Below, in pieces: positions 44,559 through 53,345 of a DNA stretch of 56,191 bases (the first letter of the stretch is position 1; each line of letters opens with the position of its first letter). The DNA is from Myrmaecium sp. VS I D KN 1. Taxonomy: Eukaryota > Ascomycota > Dothideomycetes > Valsariales > Valsariaceae. Both the position numbers and the translations under genes were made by a program. Where the stretch lies: the NCBI GenBank assembly GCA_019775845.1, contig JADQAV010000057.1, positions 1-56,191 of the forward strand, given 5' to 3'. The notes beneath the pieces are model-generated. The model had not been told where the DNA came from and made no database searches. It saw only the letters and a program-made list of their open reading frames with translations.

Positions 44559-45718
44559 CCGTCTCCACATCCTGTTTTTTTTCGGACTCGAGGTGGAAGG
44601 GGAAACAGGAGGTAGCAGATGGTCTGCCGTTTTTTTCCGAAGTTTATATCGACGTATACATATACCAATTTACACCTTCTTTCCACCGTGAGCAACACAC
44701 GGTATATATATATATAGGTATTACCTATATGTCTCGGTCGCTCCTTGCGAGTGGTGTTGGTAAAGGATGAATATGGTCACGGTCGGTCACTCAGTCACCA
44801 AGGTAGGTACAGTACAGTACACACCGTGTACACCGTCGTACGGCACTATACGTGAGGAACGAGCTCGTCCGCACCGTGAGCGTGGTCTCACCCAGCATCA
44901 ACGCTCTGGGCCGCTTGGACATCGCACCGACCCTGGATGTACTAGTAGACGTAAGATCTGTAAGACAATGGAGAGAATCTGCCTTCGATACTGTCGAGCG
45001 GGGTGGCCGCAATGGAACGCTGGTATGGCATGGTACCTGCAGCGTTCAGGTTGTTCCCTCCTCGGCTCTGACCGAGCGAGGATTGGGGAAGGCAAGTCAG
45101 CCGTCAGCCCTGTAGGCCGGCGTGATGTAACCATCGCAATCATCATCCGTCTCTCGGGCTTCTGACCTTGCCATCACGCTTTGCACCGTCAGTGAGAAAA
45201 AGTTGTACATTTTCGTTCCTCGGGATCAGGATCATCATAGGAATGAGGTGAGGTCGTAAAGGACTCCAATCCATCGGTCGGCGCGCCAAAAATAGCAGCA
45301 GCGGGACCCACATCGCGATCCCCAACGATCTCGGCTGTCAACAGGATGAACACTGGGGTGTCGCTAGTGACCGAGCAGGTGTGGGGAAAATCCTGAACGT
45401 TACCTCTTGCAAGTGGACTCTCTCTCCTTCTCTCTCAGCACTCGGCGGCGTTTTCTGTCTTCCGCTGGGCTTCAAGACATTTCTTGGCAGAGGACGACCT
45501 TCACCGCTTCGGGCGCGAAGATCCGGAATACGAGAAGCCCTCGCCGTTTTACCGTGACGATCACGACCGTCATCATCCGTCGGTTTCCCGCTTCTCGCTT
45601 CGGATACGGAGTGGGACGAGATGATCTGCATGGCCATGTGGACGATTGGAATGGTGGGATGATGGGCGCATGGGAAGAGGGAGAGAAATCGATCGTGTTC
45701 GGCCGATACGATGGGTAC

Positions 45719-45726
45719 TATATAAG
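45719..45726 (+). promoter_or_regulatory. TATA box of the AA1-like gene
   Basis: TATATAAG in the context GTACTATATAAGAGTGC, 90-97 bases before the ATG at 45816. Confidence 0.6.
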
Positions 45727-45815
45727 AGTGCATGCGCAGGTGGATGGACTCTCCTCTCGCTTTCTCTGAGCTCCCCTCAGCATCATCGCACCTTTCAACA
45801 AACCTCACCACAGCC

Positions 45816-46707
45816 ATGCTCTCCCTCCTCACCGCCGCCGTCCTTCTCCCCGCCCTCGCCCTGGCGGCTCCCGCCCCCGGCGCCGCGGCCACCACCACCA
45901 CCACCATCTCCGCCGCCGCCAGCAGCAGCTCCGCATCCGCCACAGCGACCGCCACCTACCAACCCCCCGCCTGCCAGCAACCCTTCAGCACCCCGCTCTT
46001 CACCCTCACCGACCTCTACTTCCACTCCTCGCGCATCTTCACCACGCCCGCGCACCAGAACGACGCGGGCGAGGTCTCCTTCGAGCTGGCCAACTCTGCC
46101 GTGCCCTACCTCACCTCCTGCCACGCCTACAGCTCCCAGCTGTCCGACTTCTTCTACGGCAACCAGTGGTACGCTTGCGACGACGTGCCCGGCATCGCCG
46201 CCAGCACCGCTTGGGCGCGCTTCCGCTATGATCGTCCGACGGGCCGCGTGGATCTGGAGGTTGGGTGGCAGTGCTGGCAGGCGGATCCGGAGTGGGTGAA
46301 TGGGGGATATCCGTAAGTTCCCTTTTTACTTCTCTTCCTTTTGGTCTTGATCACATTCCACTGTCTCCTTCTCTCCCGCCTCCCCCAAAGTCCTCTCATG
46401 CAGCACGAGGCTGTGGAGGAAGGTAGGAAGGAGAGGTCTGAAGCATCTCCGGCCGGACTCCATCCCTTTCTCCCCTCACCAGTTGGGCCATCCCCCAAAA
46501 AAAAAATAAAACAACTCAGCTCACAGAGACCTTCACAGGATCATCTTCACCGCCGAAGCGAACGGCACCAAGACGCTCGACTGTACGTACAGCGACTGGA
46601 AGAACCCCAACTGGACCACCCCGGGGGATATCTACGAGATCTTCTCGACCGAGTGCGAGAAGACCTCCTTGACCATGTCGCCCTGGCAGATCAGCGCGGT
46701 TGCTTAG
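45816..46707 (+). CDS. Small secreted protein, probably Alt a 1-like (AA1-like) fold
   Basis: Two exons (45816-46312, 46539-46707) join in phase 2 to give 221 residues. A signal peptide MLSLLTAAVLLPALALAAPAP is followed by a Thr/Ser/Ala-rich linker (about 25-48). The globular part has six Cys (in PPACQQP, LTSCHAY, WYACDD, GWQCWQA, TLDCTYS, STECEKT) and repeated aromatic beta-type stretches, compatible with the small beta-barrel of Alternaria allergen 1 relatives. Such proteins are secreted and often linked to host interaction or the spore wall. The intron is 226 nt, long for this genome, so a missed small exon or alternative splicing is possible, but the direct join keeps frame and ends at a natural TAG. 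Family call is moderate, secretion strong. Confidence 0.75.
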
Positions 46708-47231
46708 GATGTAACCCGGCCAACTTAAAGGATGGAAGGGGTGGGTAGGAGTTTCTCACTCGTGAGGGGGAATGAGATATGCTCATGCCGATGATGATGT
46801 TACGAAGCGTCCTGATCTTCTTTCCTTTCCGTCTTTTATAGAGATATATTCGTTATGATTTTTTGGCTTGTAGCGTATGTGTCTAATATTGCAACTATTA
46901 TCTTCCCTCTCCTCGGTCTCAAAAGCAAAGAAAAGTTCAGAGGAAAAACTGAGTGAAGGTGAGACTAATCACTCACGCTCATCTTCCCAATGGCGCGAGG
47001 ACGACACCACATTTCCTGCGGTTTTCGTAGTGAGATTTGCCTTACTCTACACCTTGTAGTATCGAAACCCTCCGACAAGAGCTCTGATGACGTCAGGCGC
47101 AGGAACCCGGACATACAAACGGAGTTAAGCACATACTACCTGCGGAGTAGTACATCGATTGCTCGCTCCTCGCCATTGCAATCCACCAACGAAGACATTC
47201 CCTCTTCATTCATTCGCGGAAAGACACTACA
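46708..47231. promoter_or_regulatory. Tandem intergenic region upstream of the SDR gene; no gene
   Basis: 3' flank of the AA1-like gene, then the promoter of the SDR gene. A CRE-like TGACGTCA lies at about 47088-47095 (context GATGACGTCAGG), a classical bZIP/CREB site, some 140 bases before the start codon. Confidence 0.5.
47088..47095. promoter_or_regulatory. CRE-like palindrome TGACGTCA
   Basis: Perfect 8-bp CRE in the promoter of the SDR gene at 47232. ATF/CREB-type bZIP factors bind this site; a bZIP gene of that style lies 3-4 kb upstream (42939-44359). A direct link is inference. Confidence 0.5.
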
Positions 47232-48364
47232 ATGGAGTCCTCACCGCTCGACGTCGGAAATCTGTTTCGGGTGGACGGCCTGGTGGCCGTCGTGACGGGT
47301 GGGGGAACGGGTAGGTTCAAGAAGATCTAACCCCAAAGAACCAGACTGACTGATACAAATCACTTACTAACCTCCACCAGGTATCGGCTTGATGATGGCG
47401 AAAGCCCTCGAGCACAACGGGGCCAAGGTCTACATCGTCGGCCGCCGGGAAGACGTCCTGGAGGAAGCGGCGAAGCAAGCTGTATGAGTCGATCCAGATC
47501 AGACCGCATGCCTACATAGTCCTCACTAAATGCAACACGCCTAACCAAGCGCCTGTCGTGCACAATATCCAGAAGCACAACAACCTACACCCATTTCCTT
47601 GCGACATCACCTCCAAACCATCCATCGACGCCCTCATCTCCCACATCGGCCAGGCAGACGGGCACATTGACCTCCTAATCGCGAACGCCGGCACCTCCGG
47701 GCCGGTGCCGCAGCCGCCCCTGACGACGGACGCCTCGCTGGCTGACCTCCGCGCCGCGCTGTGGGACCGCGCCGACCCGGCCGCCTTCACCGCTACCTTC
47801 GCAACCAACGTGACCGGCGTCCTGCTCGCCGTCGGCGCCTTCCTCGAGCTGCTCGATGCCGGCAACCGTCGGATGGATGCCGCTCCGAGGCGCGGCCGCA
47901 GCCAGGTCCTCGTCACCGGTGCCATCGGCGCGTTCAACCGCGTTTCCCTTGGCGGCTTTGCATATGGCCCGAGCAAGGCGGCGGTCACGCATATGGCTAA
48001 ACAGCTTGCTACCGCGCTTGGCCCGCATGGGATCCGCGTCAATGTGCTGGCGCCGGGGTGTAGGTGATCCCCTATTCTTTCTTTTTTTCTCCGTTTTGCC
48101 GGATCCTGCGCATGAGCTCAGAATGGGTCGGGCTGATAGGTTCCCTTGCCAACAGTGTACCCCTCCGACATGGCCACCGAGGCAATGCGGAAGTACGCGG
48201 AAAAGGGCTGGCCGCGGACGCAGATCCCGGCCGAGCGGGCGGGCGACGGGGAGGATATGGCCGGTGCCGTGCTGTTTCTGGCCTCTCGCGCGGGCGCGTA
48301 CGTCGACGGGAACGTGCTGGTGACGGACGGAGGCGTGTTGGGGGTTCGGCCGTCGAGTTACTAA
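47232..48364 (+). CDS. Classical short-chain dehydrogenase/reductase
   Basis: Four exons (47232-47310, 47381-47481, 47573-48059, 48156-48364) give 291 residues, the normal SDR length. The cofactor motif TGGGTGIG is assembled across the first intron and followed by GAKVYIVGRRED. DITS (Asp for the adenine ring), LIANAGTSG (NAG motif) and the catalytic FAYGPSK with Tyr191 and Lys195 are all present, as is the late LAPGLYPSDM block created by the third splice (donor GTAGGT at 48060). It should therefore be an active NAD(P)H-dependent oxidoreductase, unlike the two SDR-like proteins at 28.7-32.5 kb. The substrate is unknown. Fungal relatives with the same LYPSxM ending are often annotated only as SDR or gluconate/rhamnolipid-type reductases. 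Confidence 0.92.
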
Positions 48365-48694
48365 GGTAGGCTAGGTGCCTGTTCCCTCGATCAGGCGGGC
48401 AGGGAGGGACGGGAGTTCGAGGTGGAGGAAAGCGCGTTGCTTTGTACATATCCAGAGTCCGTCGGGACTTCCGGTTCGAACTTGCGAGAGAAAGGACGTC
48501 TATGGTGAGTTGGATGTTTACTCGCCATAACAGTATGGAACCTCAATCTCTCGACTCTCCACCTCTCAGGTTCCTTCTACCATCCCATCTACTTCGATTA
48601 ACAGACCGCAATACCACGCACCGGATATCGCTTCCATCACAGCATCACTACCCAGCACACTACACACAACCCCCCAAACAGCATCAGCCATCGT
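48365..48694. other. Short intergenic region; no gene
   Basis: 3' flank of the SDR gene and CA/CCT-rich leader of the next small ORF. Nothing further seen. Confidence 0.4.
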
Positions 48695-49027
48695 ATGTCC
48701 TTCACTCGCTCCCTCAAACGGCTCCCCCGCCACGCCGCCGCCGCCGGCGCCCGATCCGGCTCCCGCCACCGGACGACCCCGGAGACCTTGCCCCCCGTCA
48801 GCCTAGACTACACCCAAGGGACGGCGTACACGTGGAAGTGCCTCGCGCACGTCCTCAAGCGAGTCGAGCAAAACGTCCCAAGCGACGAGCCGGAGCTCTG
48901 GGCCAACGTGGTCGCCCAGTCCCGTGATGACCACGAGCTCCCCGCCGGCTTCGCGACCATGTGGCGCGCTCGGCTCCGCGGCGGGCAGTGCTACCACGTG
49001 CACCCGTCTCGCCCGGAGTATGCGTGA
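48695..49027 (+). CDS. Small protein of unknown function, structure uncertain
   Basis: Uninterrupted 110-codon ORF starting MSFTRSLKRLPRHAAAAG and ending HVHPSRPEYA. The first 30 residues are basic and Ala/Arg/Ser-rich, like a mitochondrial presequence. The rest (YTWKCLAHVLKRVEQ, ELWANVVAQSRDD, ATMWRARLRG) has the look of a folded helical domain. I do not recognise the family. Directly downstream another frame (48924-49495) ends with a strong hydrophobic segment, PLALILLAVFLFHVWFIVW, so the real gene could be spliced, for example from a GTGATG donor near 48923 to an acceptor at 49161, giving a tail-anchored product. I could not decide between the two. Confidence 0.4.
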   Translation: MSFTRSLKRLPRHAAAAGARSGSRHRTTPETLPPVSLDYTQGTAYTWKCLAHVLKRVEQNVPSDEPELWANVVAQSRDDHELPAGFATMWRARLRGGQCYHVHPSRPEYA

Positions 49028-49161
49028 GGACGGGGGTGCTGAGGCCGGCGGTGACGCGCTGCGGATTGAGGACGCCGCTGCGCCCCGCGGTTCGGAACCA
49101 ACCCTGCTGCGACCTCGTGCTGTACACACGCTTCACCGACCTTCTTTTCATCTGGAAACAG

Positions 49162-49495
49162 CTGCAACACAAGATTGCATCACTACCACGGGAATCACCA
49201 CGGGAATCGCGCCGACCCCCACCACGTGCCCAGACCCATCAACAGCAACATCATCCACCACCTTCCTTGAACCAGGGACCGCCGATGTCAACATCCACAA
49301 CGGACGACTTCCGCTCGCTCCAGGGCCCGTCCTTCCTCCATCAGTACCGACTCCATCCATTCCCGAACGGCCGCAGCGGCCGCGGCGAGGGCCGTTGGCT
49401 TTGATCCTTCTCGCTGTGTTTCTCTTTCATGTGTGGTTCATCGTCTGGCGGGTGGTGCTTGCGACGGGGTTGCGGTTTCGACGGTTTCTTTAGGG
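49162..49495 (+). CDS. Possible C-terminal exon with membrane anchor (uncertain)
   Basis: Open frame ending at 49493 with a Thr/Pro-rich stretch (GIAPTPTTCPDPSTATSSTT), then LALILLAVFLFHVWFIVWRVVLATG and a basic end LRFRRFL. A single hydrophobic helix with flanking Arg is typical of a tail anchor, and a chance frame seldom shows this. It may be the last exon of the small gene starting at 48695 or spurious. No independent start codon with good context was found. Confidence 0.3.
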
Positions 49496-50128
49496 AGAGT
49501 TTGGGATCTGGTGTTTTCGGGGGAAGGTAATAGGGGGGCCAAGGTTGTCTTCTTTGTTTTTTTTTTTTTTTTTTTTTTTTTTTTCTTGTCTTGTAATTCT
49601 TTGGGACGGGTTTTAGTTGCATGCCCTTCGCTGGTATTAATCAGGGAATGAAAGAGATCATATAACTCCACTTTCTTCCGTCGTCTGCCTTCATCACGAA
49701 ACGGAATTGAAGGGAATGGATGCTCCTGTGGCCTCTCGTGATGGGCCTGAAAGCTCTTGATGGAAGACAGGCCAAGTAGACGAGTTGATAGTGGTGGAGA
49801 TTAGCGGGATCGGACCTAGGTGGAACGAAGGCTCGGGCTGACGGTGATGAAAATGACGGACAGATACTGCGTGTTTCCTGTTTTACGGACGATGATGTGG
49901 ACGGCCATGGGTTGGATGACAAGGAAAGGAAAAGGAGGAGATGGAGATGAACGAATTTCACTTGGAGCGGTGTTGAGCCTCGCTACGGATATCGCCAGGT
50001 GCAGTGTCGTCAGAACACCCCATCCCGAACCGCCAAGCCACAAACCAAGAGAAGAGAGAGATAGAGGAGAAGAGGAGAGATCGAAGAGCAAAGGATCAAA
50101 TAGCAAGAGAGTGAGAGAGAAAAGGTCA
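49496..50128. other. Intergenic region with T28 homopolymer; no gene
   Basis: A run of 28 T at 49557-49584, then mixed sequence and a purine-rich stretch (50040-50130) that forms the 3' flank of the minus-strand acidic protein gene. Confidence 0.5.
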
Positions 50129-50734
50129 TCACCAAAACGCATAATGGCGCCCACCACCCTGCCGCATAATCCTCCGGCGATAATCCCACTCCCGCCGATC
50201 AGCCTCGGCGTGAATCGCCGGCAGCAGCCGCCGGTTCTGCGCCAACCACTCCTCCAGCTTGACCCCATCCTCCCGACTAAGGTCGCCGCAATCATACGCC
50301 ACCAACGCCCTCGCCGCATTCAAAACGCGCTCGCGGTCATTCCGGCCACGGATGAAGGGCTGCTCCACCGCCGCGGGGGCCGGGGCAGGCGCCGGTTCTT
50401 CGGGCGCAGGCGCTGCCGCATCCTCCCCCTCTCCTTCCGCCGGCGCTGCGGCAGCCGCCGCCGCCGGTGGCTCCGCTGCTACTGCATTGGCCTCCGGCTG
50501 CGGAGGCTCTGGCTCCACGGCCTCGGCGTCGTCATCTTCATCGTCGATGTTGGCGAAGTAAAAGGTTGGGGGACGGGGTACGTGGGCGTTGACGAGGGGC
50601 ATGTGGCCCGGGCCCGGGCCCCATCTGGGGCGGAACAGGAATTCATCTGCGTCGTCGTCGTCGAAGGCGTCGAGCCAGATTGGAGGGCGGTGGAAGCCGT
50701 AAGGGGGACCGATGGGATCGGGGAAGGGGTACAT
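50129..50734 (-). CDS. Acidic Ala/Pro-rich protein of unknown function
   Basis: Minus-strand single exon, 201 residues starting MYPFPDPIGPPYGFHRPP. A TATA box (TATATAAG, 50868-50861) lies about 130 bases upstream in the right orientation, supporting this strand. The sequence has an aromatic/Pro N-terminus, an acidic patch (FDDDDADEF), a long Ala/Glu/Pro low-complexity middle (about 85-130) and a charged, apparently helical C-terminus: RGRNDRERVLNAARALVAY, then LEEWLAQNRRLLPAIHAE and REWDYRRRIM. The C-terminal part is the only segment likely to fold. No family recognised; no membrane segment or signal peptide. Confidence 0.65.
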   Translation of the reverse strand: MYPFPDPIGPPYGFHRPPIWLDAFDDDDADEFLFRPRWGPGPGHMPLVNAHVPRPPTFYFANIDDEDDDAEAVEPEPPQPEANAVAAEPPAAAAAAAPAEGEGEDAAAPAPEEPAPAPAPAAVEQPFIRGRNDRERVLNAARALVAYDCGDLSREDGVKLEEWLAQNRRLLPAIHAEADRREWDYRRRIMRQGGGRHYAFW

Positions 50735-51449
50735 TGTTGCTTTGTTGGGTTGGGTTGATGCGGTTGGGTTTTGGATTTGATATACGTGTGGTGGTGGATA
50801 AGGTGAGTGAGTGCAGCAGAGATGTGGATGGTGGGCGGTCGCTGTGAGGGGGGTGGTTGGCTTATATAATTTGTTTCTGGAGCCTTTTTCTGTTTTCCAA
50901 GACAATTTACTGCATGGACATTCGAGTTATCCAAGGGAAATGACAACATGCAAACGCGCGTTGAGCAGGCTTTTGAGGATGGACACTAAGTCAGTTAAGG
51001 ACCTTGCCCGAGTATGCGCTGCCTCGGAGTGGAGCCTCAGCAAACACTGTTGGAGCGGCAAAGATCCGCTGACTTATTGGGCATTGCAAAGCAGCGGTTG
51101 ATATCCTTTCCTCGGCCCTCACCGTTTGCGCTAGGCTCCAATGCGGATGCTTTGCAGTTTCACCCCACTTTCTTCCCTCATGACAGCATAGGAAGAGGCC
51201 CGCATACTGCTCTAGCTGAGCTCGTTCTTTGCATGATGTGTTCCGGCTCGTGGCTGGTCTGTGTACACCTTCTCACACCCATCGTAGAGATGGAGTAGCT
51301 TGCATGGACGAAAAGGCTGGCGCGGATAGCAAGTCATATGGATTCCGGTGGCTGTGGATCGAGATCCGGGTTGAAGCCTGCCCCGCCTTGAAGGTAGATG
51401 CCTTTTCCATTACCAGCTTTCTCTTCGTCTGTCGTTCTTGTCGTCGCGC
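50735..51449. promoter_or_regulatory. Promoter of the acidic protein gene and 3' flank of the phosphoesterase gene
   Basis: Holds the minus-strand TATA box at 50861-50868. No other gene or repeat seen. Confidence 0.45.
50861..50868 (-). promoter_or_regulatory. TATA box of the acidic protein gene
   Basis: TATATAAG on the minus strand (context AAATTATATAAGCCAACC), about 130 bases before the start codon at 50734. Confidence 0.55.
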
Positions 51450-52526
51450 TCATTCGTCGTCCTTTGCCCGCGGAAGGTCCAGGTCCACAAGCCATGCCGC
51501 ATTGTCCGCGATATACTCCGTGTCGACCACACAACTGTTGATGAACAGTGTCTCCAGCCCTTCCCTCAGTGGCTTTCCGCCATCGGCAGTCAGATCCACA
51601 TAGGCAGCCCTCCGCTCAACCACATCCGGGTCAGTGGGTCGGATCACAGACTTAGCATCTGCATCATCCTGGTTGGAGGAAGCCAAGATTTGCGTAGTCT
51701 CGCCCAGCTTGCCAGTTGGAAATCCCTCAGGCCGCGGTTCCTCGCCAGACCGCCAAGCCACACGTTCGGCGCCCCAGCCCTCGTGGATATGACCGCAGCA
51801 GAAGAGCCGCGGCCGCACTCGCTCCAGGGCCCTCAGCAGATGCGGACAGCCAGCCTGCACCCCGCTCGGCACGCAACGATCCAGATGGCCCTTCGCAGGG
51901 CCGTGCGTCATGACCACATCGACCTCCGCGCCTTCGGGCAGCGGATGCGGGTCCCGCTCCTGCGGCGCCGGAGTGGCTCCGGGAGCGACCAGATGAGGCG
52001 GGTTCCAGCGGTCCTCGTGGTGCGGGTAGTTGAAGGCCATCTTGCAGAACTGGGGCTGCCACGGGCTGGCGTAAAGCCGCAGTCTTGCGCCGTTCGGCAG
52101 CGTGAGCTCGTGGATGCCTTCGGTGAGGTACTGGACGCCTGCGGCCTTGGCTTTCTCGCCCGTCCAGAGAGCCAGTGCTTGGGTGGGCGCGTCTACATCG
52201 TATGCCGCGCCGGCCCAGTTCTGGGCGTACAGGGTGCCGGTGGCGGGGTTTCGGTGGGAGAGATAGTAACTCTCGTGCAGGGTGAGGTCGTGGTTGCCGG
52301 CGATGACCAATTTGAGTGGTGCTGGGAGGGAAGAGAGGAGGTCGAAAGCGGCGAGGTTTTCGGGCATGGTACCGACCATGGTCAGGTCCCCGGTGTGGAG
52401 AACTACGTCGGCAGGAGGAAGGGGAGGACGGAAGGCGCCGGTGGAGGAGAAGTCGGTGGTGGCATTGCGGCCGGAGTGGGTGTCGGAGAGAATGAGGATA
52501 CGTGTTCTGACGGTCGAAGGGGGCAT
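51450..52526 (-). CDS. Calcineurin-like metallophosphoesterase
   Basis: Minus-strand single exon, 358 residues from MPPSTVRTRILILSDTHSG. All metal-binding motifs of the superfamily are in order: DTH at residues 15-17, VVLHTGDLTM, VIAGNHDLTL, VVMTHGPAKGHLD and CCGHIHEGWG. The layout matches fungal relatives of the MPPED1/MPPED2 (239AB) group: a small phosphoesterase domain and a C-terminal extension with FINSCVVD near the end. It probably acts as a cytosolic phosphodiesterase or phosphatase of unknown substrate. The frame is open further upstream but the chosen ATG directly precedes the conserved first beta strand. It is divergent from the type II membrane protein gene, sharing an 0.8-kb promoter region. 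Confidence 0.92.
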   Translation of the reverse strand: MPPSTVRTRILILSDTHSGRNATTDFSSTGAFRPPLPPADVVLHTGDLTMVGTMPENLAAFDLLSSLPAPLKLVIAGNHDLTLHESYYLSHRNPATGTLYAQNWAGAAYDVDAPTQALALWTGEKAKAAGVQYLTEGIHELTLPNGARLRLYASPWQPQFCKMAFNYPHHEDRWNPPHLVAPGATPAPQERDPHPLPEGAEVDVVMTHGPAKGHLDRCVPSGVQAGCPHLLRALERVRPRLFCCGHIHEGWGAERVAWRSGEEPRPEGFPTGKLGETTQILASSNQDDADAKSVIRPTDPDVVERRAAYVDLTADGGKPLREGLETLFINSCVVDTEYIADNAAWLVDLDLPRAKDDE

Positions 52527-53345
52527 GATCAAGAGAGTCAAAGATAGGATAGGAAATTGAGATGATGACCGAGTGATTCCTTGCCAATAATTGACGCTAT
52601 TATCCCGAAGAGATAATGCTGTATAAGCAGATGGTTGAAGCAAGGAAGACTTGCAGAGACGGATGAGCAATGGAAAGCAGCAAGGAAGATGAGTTGGAGC
52701 GCCGCAAGCAGACGAGAATGGCAGTGAATGGACCAAAGAAGACAAGAAGCAGTCAGCAGGCAGAAGTGTGAATACGCGTCCAGCAAAGAGCGGGAGAGGA
52801 GTGATGCGGGAGGTGGGACATCGGAGCTGTCAGGTCAACCTTATTTGAGCGCCTCAGGCATCCCGGTCGCGCTGTCAGGCGGCGGAACGGTCGGGCGGCC
52901 CCAGTGCCCCTCGGCGATGACGGCACGTGGAGGAACTCGAAGCGCCGACGCATCCTCAGGCCTCCTTCCGCGCTCGATTTCTCTCCGTCCCATCCCATTC
53001 ACGCCGAAAAAAGATTCCCCAGGGGGAGACGCGGCCGCAACGTCAACGCCGACCAATCATCACCACCGCCCCTGTCGCGGGAGAGAAATTCCGTCGGTCA
53101 ATTGCGCTTGAGCAATTACTCCCCATCTTTACATCTTCGCGCTACTCTTTTCAACTCGTTCGCTCCTTTCTCTACGCCTTGCGCTCGGTCTCCTTCGTAT
53201 TGCCTTCGCCGACCGGCACCACCTCCGCGTAACCGTATACGCACAGCCCCTATCACGCCGTCGTAACGACCACCTCACACACCTCGACCGCTCACCGATG
53301 CGACGATATTGATGATCTAACCACGTTGATCCCCTCCACGCCGCC
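52527..53345. promoter_or_regulatory. Divergent promoter of phosphoesterase and membrane protein genes
   Basis: No gene seen in 819 bases. Short ORFs here overlap on both strands without motifs. The right half (53100-53345) is C/T-rich, fitting a plus-strand leader. Confidence 0.45.

Larger units (their letters stand above)
44360..45815. other. Intergenic region with assembly gap and promoter of the AA1-like gene
   Basis: Contains the second assembly gap (44484-44555), an AT dinucleotide patch (44703-44715), repeated GTACA/GTACG short motifs near 44805-44840, and a TATA box at 45719-45726 for the next gene. No gene seen. Confidence 0.5.

Noticed and set aside
49557-49584. T28 tract (and A27 at 55703-55729) as retroposon tails
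   Set aside because: No target duplications or body of a SINE or LINE next to them; simple homopolymer slippage or sequencing effects suffice.
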